Positions 35,190 through 45,900 of a stretch of 64,000 nt of DNA are shown here, piece after piece (position 1 is the stretch's first letter; the number at the start of each line of letters is the position of its first letter). This stretch comes from Plectrocnemia conspersa. Its lineage: Eukaryota > Arthropoda > Insecta > Trichoptera > Polycentropodidae. The notes beneath the pieces are model-generated. The model was not told the DNA's origin. It did no database searches and saw only the letters and a list, made by a program, of their open reading frames with translations. A program made the translations under genes and the position numbers. Location of the stretch: NCBI GenBank assembly GCA_009617715.1, contig VTFK01000136.1, positions 558,001 through 622,000 on the forward strand, given 5' to 3'.

Positions 35190-37664
35190 TTACCAAACAT
35201 TTACTGTCACTCCTCTATTTTATAGTTCTGATTATATTGTCTATAATTCCAAGTACTACATAATTATGAATCATCTTCAATTAACACTTTGTAAGAAAAA
35301 TGCTGTGATTATAACATATTTCCCTTTTATTTAATTGTAACTGAACTGCGCGCAATAAGCGTTTGACAGATGACATAAGAGTGGTCACGTGTAAGCAAAT
35401 TTGAGTTAAGGGAAATCCCGGTTTTGGGCGCGCTTGAAAACGAACTACGCAATTGATTTAATCGATTAAAATTGTAAAAAACATCAAATTCTAAAAAAAA
35501 AATTGTTTTAACTTAAGAAAAATATGTTTAGTTTATACGGGATTTTAAATATAATATAAATAATGTGGATTTGTATTACGCTTCTCTATACAGAAAAAAT
35601 GTGCACTTACATTTTGGCGAACATTGCTATTTAAAGTTATAGTTTTTAGAGAATTTTTAAAATTTCGCTTGAAAAAATATTTCCAACAAAAAGTACTTTC
35701 TAAGCTACATGTCTGCTATTTCCTGCTTACAAAAGCACAAATCTTGCAAAAAAATGTTGTCTTTGAATTGATAATAAAAGTTATAATACACTTAATAAAA
35801 ATTAAAACAATCAAGTATAGCTTTCGTTTACGTGATTGATGTGATTGTTAATAAAATTTATTGTATTTCTTTGACATATTCATACATTGCTATGTTACTA
35901 TAAAATAATTTTACAATACAATTACATTGAGTTTATAACTAATTTCATTAAATTTATTACTTATAGATATAACCTAAAATTCCACATAAAAGATATAACA
36001 TAAATTTTTTATTGCGAAAAGTTATACAATGGTTACTAAATGTTAACTGTACCTTTTTGTAGGGATATTCCTAGATGGCAAAACCATAGAATAATTTTAT
36101 ACCCATGACCCAATAATATCGCACACTTTGAATTACCACAACATATTCATCATCAATGTTGATAAATCAATAAAACGACGTTTAGTTTTAATCAAAAAAT
36201 ATTTATTTTAAAATTCAGCTTTCATAGTATTCCAAGCAATATAACCAGCCAAGTTTAATGGTGTTAATAATTGTTATTTTGACACGAATACTAAAAGTGA
36301 ACGGTGTGGCTGCGTTGTCAACGTGTCATTCGAGTAAATTTTAATAGACGCCAAAGAATGTAGGAACTTAATTATACGTTTGGCGCACACAGTCAGCGAT
36401 AATGGTGTTAAAATATATTGCATGCACAGCATCCACACATACGATCGTTTTTATGCATATTTTATACGAGATGGTTGGTAAAATGTAAGTAACACACTTA
36501 TGTCCATTGTTTAATTTACTGCGCGAAGCTAAGATAAAAGACCAGAGAGAAAGATACTCTCTCGACCCGATTTGCATTTCGATACTTAAACAAATACAAT
36601 TTGACACACAAAACATTGTCAAGTGACACACGCGGATGAAAATTTCTCGTGTGTCATGTGTCAATTTGATACCATTTAGGAATGAAAAGAGAGAGAAAAG
36701 TAAAATAATATATACTAATTTAAAATTCTGGACCTAATATGAGGTCGTGAAAATGTCATAGTTATCATTATAAATATTTATGTATTATAGTATAATATAT
36801 TAAATATACATACATATATTCTATTCGATACCTAACAACACTAGAAGCTCAATTATTTATAATAAATTATAATATTATAAGAGTTAAAACATAAATGTAT
36901 AGATGTATATTTAACAAAGAATATATAAATACGTTATTATAATAATATATTTATGCTGAGATGTGTTATGTAATAACTTTAATTGTTAAATTTACTCATA
37001 TATGTGAGAAGTTACCAAAAATAATTGCGGTATTGTGATCGCAAAGATATTTGAAAAAACTTGACATATTTAGATAGAATCTTTTTAGTTGCTCTGTTAA
37101 AGAGAATATTAAATAATGACAAACATAATTATACTATTATTTTTAATTTAATATATATATTTAGCTTTACCGTATAATCATTGTTATTTATTTTTATTTT
37201 AACAATCATATCAAAAATAAAGTTATAAAATAGTTATTTTTATTTGACTTCAGTCTGGTGCCTCACTACTTACTTAGTAGTAGTTGATTATATTTACTTC
37301 ATTGTAAAGCATTGGAAAATATTCAATAAATTAATACTTATTATATAATATAAATGTATAGCTTAAATAATAAAAATATATATATAATTAAAAATTCAGT
37401 CCTATTTGTTAAGAGTAATGTATTATTAATTTTACATACAGTAATGACTCGAATTCATAAGCATATGAGTTTTTTCTATAAGCATTCTTATTGTTATTGG
37501 AAATATTCAATGAATGTAAATTAGTAGTAATAAATTTAGGTATTCGCATCTCACATATCGCTCCATAGTTTGTCTGCATTTCGATATTACACTATGTTTT
37601 AAAAATATGATAGCTATCCTTACCGATATTACTATGGACTTCTAATATAATAGTGCTGATTAAA
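35190..37664. other. AT-rich DNA
   Basis: CpG-richer patches occur near 35345-35460 and 36300-36660. The minus-strand frame 36368-36664 has no recognised domain. No genes are called. Confidence 0.3.
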
Positions 37665-38120
37665 GTATATTCAAACTGAATTTTGATCAATAGGAGAGCG
37701 CAAAAAACAATTATCACTTCTCAGAAGGCAAAAATTCACGTCAAAAGCAATAAAATCGTGTCGGCGCCGCCGCAGTGGGAACGCTCGGTAACGAGCCTTC
37801 CCACTGCGACGGCGACGGCACGATTTTATTGCTTTTGGCGTGGATTTTTGACTTCTGAGAAGGGATAATTGTTTTTTGCGCTCTTCTATTGAGCGAAATT
37901 CGGTTTAAATGTGTTTTATTCGATTCTCACTCGTCGAAAATTGAGCGTTTTCACGGCGACGGCACGATTTTATTGCTTTTGACGTGAATTTTTGACTTCT
38001 GAGAAGGGATAATTGTTTTTTGCGCTCTCCTATTGGGCAAAATTTGGTTTAAATGTACTTTATTCGATTCTCACACGTCGAAAATCGAGCGTTTTCACCG
38101 CGATGGCATGATTTTATTGC
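37665..38120 (+). repeat. Foldback with ~100-bp arms plus 144-bp tandem units
   Basis: The arms 37687-37787 and 37792-37892 are nearly perfect reverse complements around a 4-nt loop, with inner stem GCTCG/CGAGC. The right arm then starts a direct repeat: the block CGGCGACGGCACGATTTT occurs at 37810 and 37954 and as a diverged copy at about 38098, a constant 144-bp period. It is CpG-rich compared with its surroundings. A one-arm relative lies at 25285-25407. There is no coding capacity and the superfamily is unknown. Confidence 0.85.
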
Positions 38121-38199
38121 TAGTAGATATTTTTAATGCCGAATTAAAATATTTCGCATAAAATATGATTTAAGGAAATGTGTCGCAACGGTGGCTAAT

Positions 38200-38386
38200 T
38201 TTTATATTTATTTGTAGCATTTTTTTTTTGCAGCTGGGCTTGCTGCTCCCGCCCACTTCCTCAGGTCGTGTGTAAGCCCTAACCTATTGGCTCATTAGCG
38301 ACCCTTATTTAAGCACAAACGATGGTTCACTGCCAAATCTCAACCTGAGCCGTCCATGGTGAACGGCCACGGTTTGTATCCCGGCA
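38200..38386 (+). other. GC-richer segment before the 445-bp tandem repeat
   Basis: Contains CTATTGGCTCATTAGCG followed by CCCTTATTTAAGC, which look like CAAT and TATA-like elements, directly upstream of the repeated unit. It could be an LTR-like or promoter-like part of the same repeat. This is inference. Confidence 0.3.
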
Positions 38387-39332
38387 GCTTCATAAGATTC
38401 CCATGTCATCTGGACGAAGTACCGTTACACGAAATAGCATGCTTTATCTCTTTCTTTGTTGCATGCGACACCACTACCACTTTTATTTATAAGGGATCGG
38501 CGTCAGTATTGGATTGTTAAATGAATAAATTTGATTAACCTACAATACCACTAACTTCATTCTATAATTTTAATACTTACGTATCTGATTTTTTTTAATT
38601 TTGCGCAGAATTTCAAAGATCTTTTAAATAAATATAATTATTAAAGTCATTATTAACTGTGTTTCTACTATTGTTGCTTACAAAATAAATAAAATATTTG
38701 TATTTATTACAAGAAAAGAGCATTATTATATAATTAAAATAAAATGGTAAATATATCTTTAGAAGTGCAGGGTGTATGGCTGAGAGGCAAATAGTAAAGG
38801 ATTCTAGTTAGAATGCAACGGTAAACCGTTGGCTTCATAAGATTCCCATGACATCTGGACGAAGTACCGTTACACGAAAGAGCATGATTTATCTCTTCCT
38901 TCGTTGCATGCGACACCACTCCCACTTTTATTTCTAGGGGATCGGCGTCAGTTCTGGATTGTTAAATGAATAAATTTGATTAACCTACAATACCACTAAC
39001 TTCATTCCATAATTTTGATACTTATGTATCTTATTTTTTTTTAATTTTGCGCAGAATTTAAACGATATTTTAAATAAATATAATTATTAAAGTCATTATT
39101 AAATGTATTCCTATTTTTGTTTACAAAATAAATAAAATATTTGTATTTATTATAAGAAAAGAGCATTATTAAATAATAAAAAATAAAATGGTAAATATTT
39201 CTTTAGAAGCGCAGGGTGTATGGCTGAGAGGCAAATAGTAGTGGATTCTAATTAGAATGTAACGGTAAACCGTCGAGCTCGATAGGGAATGTAACGATAA
39301 ACCGTTGCGCTCGATAGGGAATCTTATGATGC
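38387..39332. repeat. 445-bp tandem duplication bounded by inverted repeats
   Basis: GCTTCATAAGATTCCCATG occurs at 38387 and again at 38832, and the intervening sequence is strongly conserved between units (for example GGACGAAGTACCGTTACACG and ATCGGCGTCAGT in both). The array ends with GGGAATCTTATGATGC (39317-39332), the reverse complement of the unit start with one mismatch in 16. Just before it, a 32-bp subrepeat (AACGRTAAACCGT..GCTCGATAGG) is present twice. A minus-strand frame inside unit 2 is not convincing as a gene. Confidence 0.85.
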
Positions 39333-39720
39333 AAACGTACCTATTATAATTTATTCAAGAAATTATATTTCAATGTTAAAAAATATATAAAGCGCCATTT
39401 TTATTATGAGGTCTGGAATCATTGTTTTCCCACTTTCGGCGGCCCTGCATAAAATATAAATGGAATAACAACACATTTATGGTATAATTTCTTAATTACT
39501 TTCGTTAATTATATATTTATAGTTTGTTTCATTATATTTTATAACCATAAATTATTAAATATATAATAATTAATAATACATATTGTAAAATTCTTGATTT
39601 ACTAATTTACACGTGTCAGATTAATTAACATTATTTCATCAATAATTTTTTCCAAATTTAAAAATTGCAAATACTTTCAATATCAATTCTGAATGCATTG
39701 CGAAATTATTCGCAACAAGC
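39333..39720. other. AT-rich DNA
   Basis: Nothing recognised. Confidence 0.3.
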
Positions 39721-40128
39721 CAGTCACGATATCCTTATTTTGTTTTACTGTTCTCGCCCATTAACACCCCGTCCAGGAACTCGACTCATCATCATCTCCG
39801 GTAATTATGACCTTTCGGCAAGGTGATTCCTCGTCTCCCTCCAAGCTCTTGCAAGCCATAGATAAGCCTGCAGCAAACACTTTCTCCGCCAATAGTCCGC
39901 TCATTCCGTCCTCGGCAGCCGCGACGCGAGTACACTTCCCTCGTGGAGTCACCATCTCGTAACCGAGCCATGGTTGGCCTTTGAAATGCCACAATTTGGT
40001 CGCCGAAACATCATAGAATAGTGTGTTCAAGTGTTATTAACAATCGACAAAAACATACAGTGATTAAATCATTTGTGATTCTCCCCGTGCCATTCGTTGC
40101 CTTTGATCGAATCAAAAATGTTTCAAAG
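39721..40128 (+). other. Candidate 5' exon with ATG at its 3' end
   Basis: A CpG-rich stretch ends in AATCAAAAATGTTTCAAAG followed by GTACGT. This reads as an ATG (40118) in good context, three codons (M-F-Q) and two further bases, then a near-consensus donor at 40129. The upstream 300 bp would be 5' UTR or promoter. Many genes have such a short first coding exon, but no acceptor was located, so this is a hypothesis. An 89-codon minus-strand frame over 39761-40030 is the alternative; it starts at TTG and has no recognised domain. Confidence 0.3.
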
Positions 40129-41912
40129 GTACGTTGATATTATGGCAATTTTATACATGTACAATAATAATATAATAGATTCAAACACATCTCACCCGAC
40201 CGGTTTGCTCTAAGAATTATTAAATCGAGCGACCTTTAAGTGCAATATGGTCGACACAAAGCGGTATGGATCTATATAATATCGTAAAAAACGCCGGAAG
40301 ATTCTTCTTTCAACACTTTCTCTTATCATATCATATCATACGTAGCGCGTACGTAGCGTAAATTACTCAATAACTTTCTATGAGCGTCCGTCCGGTCCGT
40401 GTGTAAATTATTTCACCGCTGGCATATTAAATATAAATATAAATATTATACGTTGAAAGTCAAGGTTCGAGTGGTTAAATTCAAATATTTAATATATGCA
40501 CATATACCAAGTAAAAACTTCATATTTTATGTATCTGTTTGAGAGAGAAATTGATTGGACTCTATTTGCATACAAAATAGGTATATAGACAAGTTTTCTA
40601 TTTCGTGAAAAGTATATGCGATATTATACATAATAAAAAAAATCGCATTCAGCGAAAATGTTGATTTATTAGAGATGATTAGGTTAAATAATAGACGATT
40701 TGTTCCGTGCGCTTTCACTGCTTTTTTTTATTATTATATTCAGCCTTTTTCATCTAATTTTTTTCATATTGAGCACAAGCGTTGCGAAACGTTGCATTTT
40801 CTATATAATATAGACCGAGCCGTGAGATGTTTGAACGAACACAAAAAAAAACAGTTAAATAACGAAAGTGAAACTGTAACACTCTTTTCGCCTCTTGCGC
40901 AACGTCTGACTTCTTTCTATTCGGTTAATTATTTTTTTGGTTGACGCTTCGTTGACATTACGAATGCAAATCGATTTTTTGTACACGCTTATTACATATA
41001 AAATTTATTTAATCGATCACTTCAGCGGTGAACGGCTTCCTTTTTAATACGTTGAGTTTAACTGACGTCATGCTTCGCTGTATGGCGAATGATCTCAGGT
41101 CGCGCTTCAATAATAAGGAATTTCCAATATCCTATAAAGTGTAAAAGATTATGCTAATCTTTTACATTTTTCTTAGAAACTGCGCTTCTGCGTATTATTC
41201 TTGCGTTTGAAGACAATTAGCATCTTTTAGGATTCTTACGAAACTATGAAGATGCCGGCAAAAATTTTGTAACACCATTGTTACAGATTGCCGTTCTCAT
41301 TGTTACGATACAAGAAGTTTCACAAGTAATTTAAAATCAGTTTAACAATTAGAATCCACAATTGAATAATAGTTTTAAATGCAATACTTTCTATAAATAT
41401 TTTAATTACATTACATTGTGTTTTATTTAAAATTGACTCTGCAAATTAAACAGAGATGATACTATATTTTGTCATAATCCTTTTGGTAGCCATAAATATA
41501 TTATAGTTGTTGAATTAATATGCGAAAAATATTTTATAAATATTATTTACATGTGTTGTAAAATTTGATTGCATTCATTCATTCAGATTTTAAATTATAT
41601 TAACAAGAGTAATAAATTTTACTGCTTAAATCCAAAGATGCATTCATCAAAATTAAATGGAAAAATTGATTTAAATTGCTGATCTAAAATAAATAATTCT
41701 AAAAAAGTCATTGCTTTTAGAAATATTTTTAATATTATTATTGCATCAAAAACGTTAATGTATAAATTCTCTTAAAAATAATGATTAATTAAACTTTATT
41801 GTGATGTGTTTTTTTAAAACTTTTTGATCTATGAAAATTTATTTTCGTAAGTAAAAAATATTGCACATGTGCAAAAAAAGTATTTTTCTTTAAAAATACT
41901 TCTGTTAAAATT
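40129..41912. other. AT-rich DNA with one perfect hairpin
   Basis: If the exon at 39721-40128 is real this begins its intron. A perfect inverted repeat, TGTAAAAGATTA (41140-41151) and TAATCTTTTACA (41155-41166), lies near a CpG-richer patch. No genes are recognised. Confidence 0.35.
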
Positions 41913-42129
41913 TGTTAGACGTTAAGTTTCGTCTAGTTTCGTCGTAAGTCCGTCGCTTAAGCCGCAGTGCCGAAATAACGTCCGTTTCTTCTACGGCGAG
42001 CGCCAGTCTATTCCAGCGCCAGTCTATTCCACCCTGCCACCCTCTGACCATGACGCTCGCCCCCTCCCTTAGCCATTCCTTTGGGTTGCGCGCGTCATAC
42101 TTTTCGCCTTGCTGCTCCGTGGTGTAACA
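41913..42129 (-). repeat. 3' LTR of the Gypsy element
   Basis: 217 bp, starting TGTTA and ending TAACA, the canonical 5-bp inverted LTR ends. It contains a 16-bp tandem duplication (GCGCCAGTCTATTCCA twice) and two extra T's not present in the other LTR. Confidence 0.93.
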
Positions 42130-42176
42130 ATCGGCCATCCTGAAATAATTAATGTCCACATTAATAGAATACCTAA

Positions 42177-42192
42177 TTACTCCCACTTCTCA
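42177..42192 (-). promoter_or_regulatory. Possible polypurine tract
   Basis: Minus-strand GAGAAGTGGGAGTAAT is the only purine-rich run near the 3' LTR. It lies about 48 bp from the LTR edge and not next to it, so its role is doubtful. Confidence 0.25.
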
Positions 42193-42238
42193 ACCAGCAC
42201 CATACACTTCTATCATCCGACTGGTCTGATGTCAGAGT

Positions 42239-42469
42239 TTAACTTTCCAACAGATCAATCAGATCCTGTCTCCCAGACCTATTGATCTCTGAATCAATCG
42301 AATCTCCTCCAGACGAATCTCCTGTATGGAAAGCTCCGCTCTGGTAACGTCGCAGGGCATCAACCGCCACGGTGGCTTTGAACCGTTTGTATCCTCTAAC
42401 ACCTTTGAGTGCAACAATTTGATACCTGTCGTTACCTAGATCCTTAAAAAATTTTGTAAGGACCATCAA
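42239..42469 (-). CDS. Integrase C-terminal tail (frame-shifted)
   Basis: A 76-codon open segment that continues the integrase after a 1-nt insertion in an A6 run at 42446-42451 (T6 on the coding strand). It carries the basic, hydrophobic C-terminal region (NDRYQIVALKGVRGYKRFKA) and ends LIDLLES. It is the last coding part of pol; the 3' LTR begins about 110 bp downstream. Confidence 0.75.
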   Translation of the reverse strand: MMVLTKFFKDLGNDRYQIVALKGVRGYKRFKATVAVDALRRYQSGAFHTGDSSGGDSIDSEINRSGRQDLIDLLES

Positions 42470-42932
42470 ACTTGTTGGCCACCTTTCGATTGATACCCTT
42501 TTCCCCTAGAGCTGTAGCTGCTTGACGCCATAGAACCAGCTCTCCCGGCTTATACTTTGTTGCAGCCTTCCTTCGTTTGTCGTATCTCGCTTTCATACTA
42601 GCTGCTGTATTTCGCAGAGTTTCAGCCGCTTTCAGTCGATTCGATTGCAATCGTTCTCGTCCCGCCTCAGCAGTGGTATCTCCTGTCGATAATCCTGCTA
42701 GTCGTCCGCTCTGGTAAGAGAACATCAGATCTGCTGGCGAAAACCTAGTGCTGGAATTAATGGTGTGATTAATGCCCCACACTATCTCAGGTAATTGCTC
42801 ATCCCATCTAGCTTCCGCACTTGCTGTTGCTGTAATAGCCTCGATAATGGTGCGGTTAGGTCTCTCAACCTGACCATTGGCCCTCGGAGTCGCTACAGCA
42901 TTCATGACATGCTTAACCTCCTTCTCCTGCAA
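42444..42932 (-). CDS. Integrase, end of catalytic core and C-terminal region
   Basis: A 162-codon open segment of a Gypsy integrase. The third catalytic acidic residue is E23 in NGQVERPNRTI. It is followed by the EIVWGINHTINSSTRFSPAD region and a chromatin- or DNA-binding-like basic part (KARYDKRRKAATKYKPGELV). It is separated from the upstream part by loss of one base in a T run (A8 at 42931-42938 on the plus strand) and from the downstream tail by an extra base at 42446-42451. Its called start is not a natural initiator; in an intact copy it would be internal to pol. Confidence 0.9.
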   Translation of the reverse strand: MQEKEVKHVMNAVATPRANGQVERPNRTIIEAITATASAEARWDEQLPEIVWGINHTINSSTRFSPADLMFSYQSGRLAGLSTGDTTAEAGRERLQSNRLKAAETLRNTAASMKARYDKRRKAATKYKPGELVLWRQAATALGEKGINRKVANKFDGPYKIF

Positions 42933-44070
42933 AAAAAATGAGTAAACGCTCTACTAGTAAATGCTAAGCCCTGGTCAGAAACAATACGCCGCGGATAACC
43001 AAATTCTGCAAACACCCATCGCAGATTTTCAATCACTTCAGCTGAACTCAGGGTGCGTGTGGGTTTCACAATGGTATATTTTGTGAAACCATCTATCATT
43101 AACAGATAACTATTTCGCTTCACACTTTTCACAAAGGGTCCTAAATGATCTATATGCACTGTATCGAAAGGAACTGCTTGCTTCTCATAAGGATGCAAAA
43201 ATCCTTCCCTGCGCCCATAATCACCCTTAGCATATGCACAATTCATACATGCTGCTGTATATTTGCGCACAAACCTTCTCATCCTAGGAAACCAATAAGT
43301 TCTATTTATTAGTGATAAACATCTGTCAAACCCCGGGTGGCCAATCTCATCATGATGCTTACGCAAGAGATTGAACTTTGCCATTGCAGGAACATAAAGA
43401 CGGTCTCCGAGAGCGGTCTTACGATATAGACGACCGTCCTTTACTATAAATTCCTTCTTAATATGCGTGTCAGCTTGTCGATGCTCTAATGCTCTGATAA
43501 TTTCCTGAGCTTTTTCGTCCTGCAATTGTACTAACAAAAACCAATCTGCCTCAGTACCGTCGATCAGATTGACAGTTGTAGGGTTCCGACTCAAAGCATC
43601 CACATGTCGCATCTTCTCACCGGGACGATATTCAACCTCCATATCGTACTCTTGAATGACTAACCACCATCTAGCTATACGAGGCACTAAATCTCGTTTC
43701 AGCAAAGTAGCCCTAACTGCCGAGCAATCAGTAATCACCTTGAAATGTATACCCAACAAATACACCCTAAATCTCTTTACAGATTCTACCACAGCTAACG
43801 TCTCCAGTTCATAGCTGTGATACATGGATTCAGCTTTTGTCGTAGCTCGACTAAAGTACGAAATAACCTTCAGCTCGCCCGTCTCCTGTAACTGAAGTAA
43901 AATACCACCCAGGCCCAATTTACTGGCATCGGTATGCAATTCAGTCACAGCCGTGCTGCGATACGACGCCAAAATTGGTCTGCCCACTAAGTGACGTTTC
44001 AGCTCCTCGAAGGCGTTTCGTTCCGCGTCGCTCCATGTCCATTCGACATCTTTCGCCGTGAGCTGAGTTA
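42902..44070 (-). CDS. RNase H and integrase N-terminal part of pol
   Basis: The open frame runs from about 44070; the first possible start is at 43987 (361 codons). Numbered from there, RNase H has its acidic residues in TELHTDAS (D20), YELETL (E60 or E62) and ITDCSA (D87). The integrase zinc-binding HHCC motif follows (H212, H217, C247, C250). The catalytic core has D280 (VHIDHLGPF) and D338 (RRIVSDQG). The final glutamate lies in the next frame. RNase H removes the RNA template; integrase inserts the DNA copy. It is separated from RT by one missing base in the C run at 44071-44073. Confidence 0.93.
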
Positions 44071-45096
44071 GGGCCTTGCTATAATCGCAAAGTTTTTCAC
44101 AAACTTACGAAAGTAACTTGCCAAGCCGATGAACTGTCTCACAGTGTGTACGTTAGTCGGTGTAGGAAAATCAGACACTGCTTTGGTTTTCCTTTCGCCA
44201 GGTCTTATTCCCTCACCGCTTATCTCGTGCCCTAGATAAGAGATAGAACCTTTCAAAAAGGAACATTTAGAAATGTTCAACTTGAAGCCAGCCCGTTCAA
44301 TCAACGTCAGCACACGTTCCAACAGAGATAGTCCCTCCTCCACAGTTGCCGAAGGGATTAGAAGATCATCCATATAGGCCAGAATTTCCTCATGCTGCAT
44401 TCCTCCCAGCATACTGTTTACAATTCTCTGGAACACCGCTGGCGAATTAGCCAAACCAAACGGGACGCGCAGATATTCGTATTGCCCGTCCGGCGTGATA
44501 AACGCTGTTTTATGTATTGAACCGGGATGCATTGGAACCTGATGATATCCCTGTGCCATATCTAACGTTGTGAAATAAATTTTCCCACCTAAGCGATCTA
44601 AATGGTCAGAAATCAACGGTAATGGATACCTATCCTTCACTGTGGCAGCGTTTAATGCCCTATAATCTACACACAACCTAAAACCACCGTCCTTTTTGTT
44701 AATCAACACAATAGGACTCGCATAATCTGACTGGGATTCTCTGATGACTCCGCTGTCCAACAAACCTCTAACCTTTTCCCTAACCCTTTGTCTTTCCGCA
44801 TAAGACAGACGGTAAGGCCTATAGTATACCGGAGTATCGTTAGCGAGTTTGATCTCCATCTCACCCAAGTGAGTTAATCCTAAATCACCCTCGCTGGAAG
44901 AGAAACAGGACAACTTACTCTTAAGGATTTCCACCAATTTCTCCATTTCGTCATCTGCAATATCCCCCACATCAAGGTCAGAATTATGAATTGAAACAAT
45001 GGTACTAACTGTTGTTGTAGTCTTAGCTGATATAGGCTCTTTGAGTTGCGCTGCTCTGCATTTCGTCGTCTCGCCACTAGTCGTCCCGCCTTCCAA
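44068..45096 (-). CDS. Reverse transcriptase of pol
   Basis: A 342-codon open frame. The RT domain begins near residue 90 (TPVYYRPYRLS) and includes DGGFRLCVDYRALN (136-149) and the first catalytic aspartate D179 in TLDMAQGYHQV. The VPFGLANSPAVFQ block follows, then the catalytic YMDD at residues 241-244 and the SYLGHEISGEGI region. It ends at KNFAIIARP with a stop at 44068-44070, created by a 1-nt deletion just before the RNase H linker. Residues 1-60 belong to the protease-RT linker. RT makes the cDNA in the capsid-like particle. The protein would be complete but is cut from its neighbours by frame changes on both sides. Confidence 0.95.
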   Translation of the reverse strand: MEGGTTSGETTKCRAAQLKEPISAKTTTTVSTIVSIHNSDLDVGDIADDEMEKLVEILKSKLSCFSSSEGDLGLTHLGEMEIKLANDTPVYYRPYRLSYAERQRVREKVRGLLDSGVIRESQSDYASPIVLINKKDGGFRLCVDYRALNAATVKDRYPLPLISDHLDRLGGKIYFTTLDMAQGYHQVPMHPGSIHKTAFITPDGQYEYLRVPFGLANSPAVFQRIVNSMLGGMQHEEILAYMDDLLIPSATVEEGLSLLERVLTLIERAGFKLNISKCSFLKGSISYLGHEISGEGIRPGERKTKAVSDFPTPTNVHTVRQFIGLASYFRKFVKNFAIIARP

Positions 45097-45900
45097 TGAA
45101 CCTCTTCGCTGCCCAGGTTTGTCAACTTTATTCTCACGTCTGCCGACGCTTTCAGTATACCACTGGGGATTGCAACCAAGGATCGGCCGTCCTCGAACAC
45201 TTTAGCTCCCATCTCGTACTCTTCACCAGTTTGGGCTTGGTCTATAGTGACTCTTATCATCTCAGTGACTCCGGCTGGAATCGTCACATCCTCAGATAAC
45301 GAGACACGGTGCCTTGTGTCTTCAGCCTCTAGAGATAGTTGCCTAAATATGTCCGCGACGTCCCCTTCCTTGATCAGGACCGCCTGGTCGCCCCTCACCA
45401 CCAGTGACACTCCATCCTCCGCTAACGCCGGCTGACCTAGAATCATATCCGTATTTGAGATATCACAATGAGTAACCAACGCCTTCATATTTATGTTGAC
45501 ACCATCAATAGTCAGCGTAAATTTGGCTAGCCCATCTGCTCTCCCAAATCCGCCTCCAAAACCTCGGAGAATAGTTATCTGCGGCTCTACCTCTAGCTCC
45601 AACCGAGTCGCACAATTTGCTGCCAACAAATTATGCTGACATCCTGTGTCTATATATACATTTACATCACGACCGTTCACCTGGCCTTTTCTCCTGTAAA
45701 TGAGATCTAAGTCTGTACTCACCAGCCTGACGTTCACAGCCTTGCTCACCTTTGAGGGCTGCTGAGTTGGAGGTTTATTTTGAGGACAAACCGATGCATT
45801 GTGTCCCTCTCTCCCGCAAGTCCAACACCTAGTCCTCTTTGGCTGGGGACAGTCCTTGCTCAGATGGTTGCCAAAGGTCTGGCAATTGTGACATCGGACT
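44880..45900 (-). CDS. Zinc knuckles and aspartic protease
   Basis: The frame is open from about 45905; the first possible start is at 45749. The N-terminal part (about 45790-45895) has two zinc knuckles. One is irregular (C-x2-C-x5-H-x4-C, CHNCQTFGNHLSKDC). The other is canonical (C-x2-C-x4-H-x4-C, CWTCGREGHNASVC). The protease follows with active-site VYIDTGCQHN (D34 counted from the 45749 start) and ILRGFGGGFG. It cleaves Gag and Pol precursors. After about residue 220 the frame is no longer meaningful: the coding sense passes to the RT frame, one base upstream, somewhere between about 45090 and 45020. Confidence 0.85.

Noticed and set aside
39761..40030. 89-codon minus-strand frame in the CpG-rich block
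   Set aside because: TTG start, no signal, domain or splice context. The plus-strand 5' exon reading of the same block is somewhat better but also uncertain.
41905..42186. 93-codon frame covering the 3' LTR
   Set aside because: It overlaps LTR sequence that is repeated non-coding DNA at the other end of the element; there is no env-like content.
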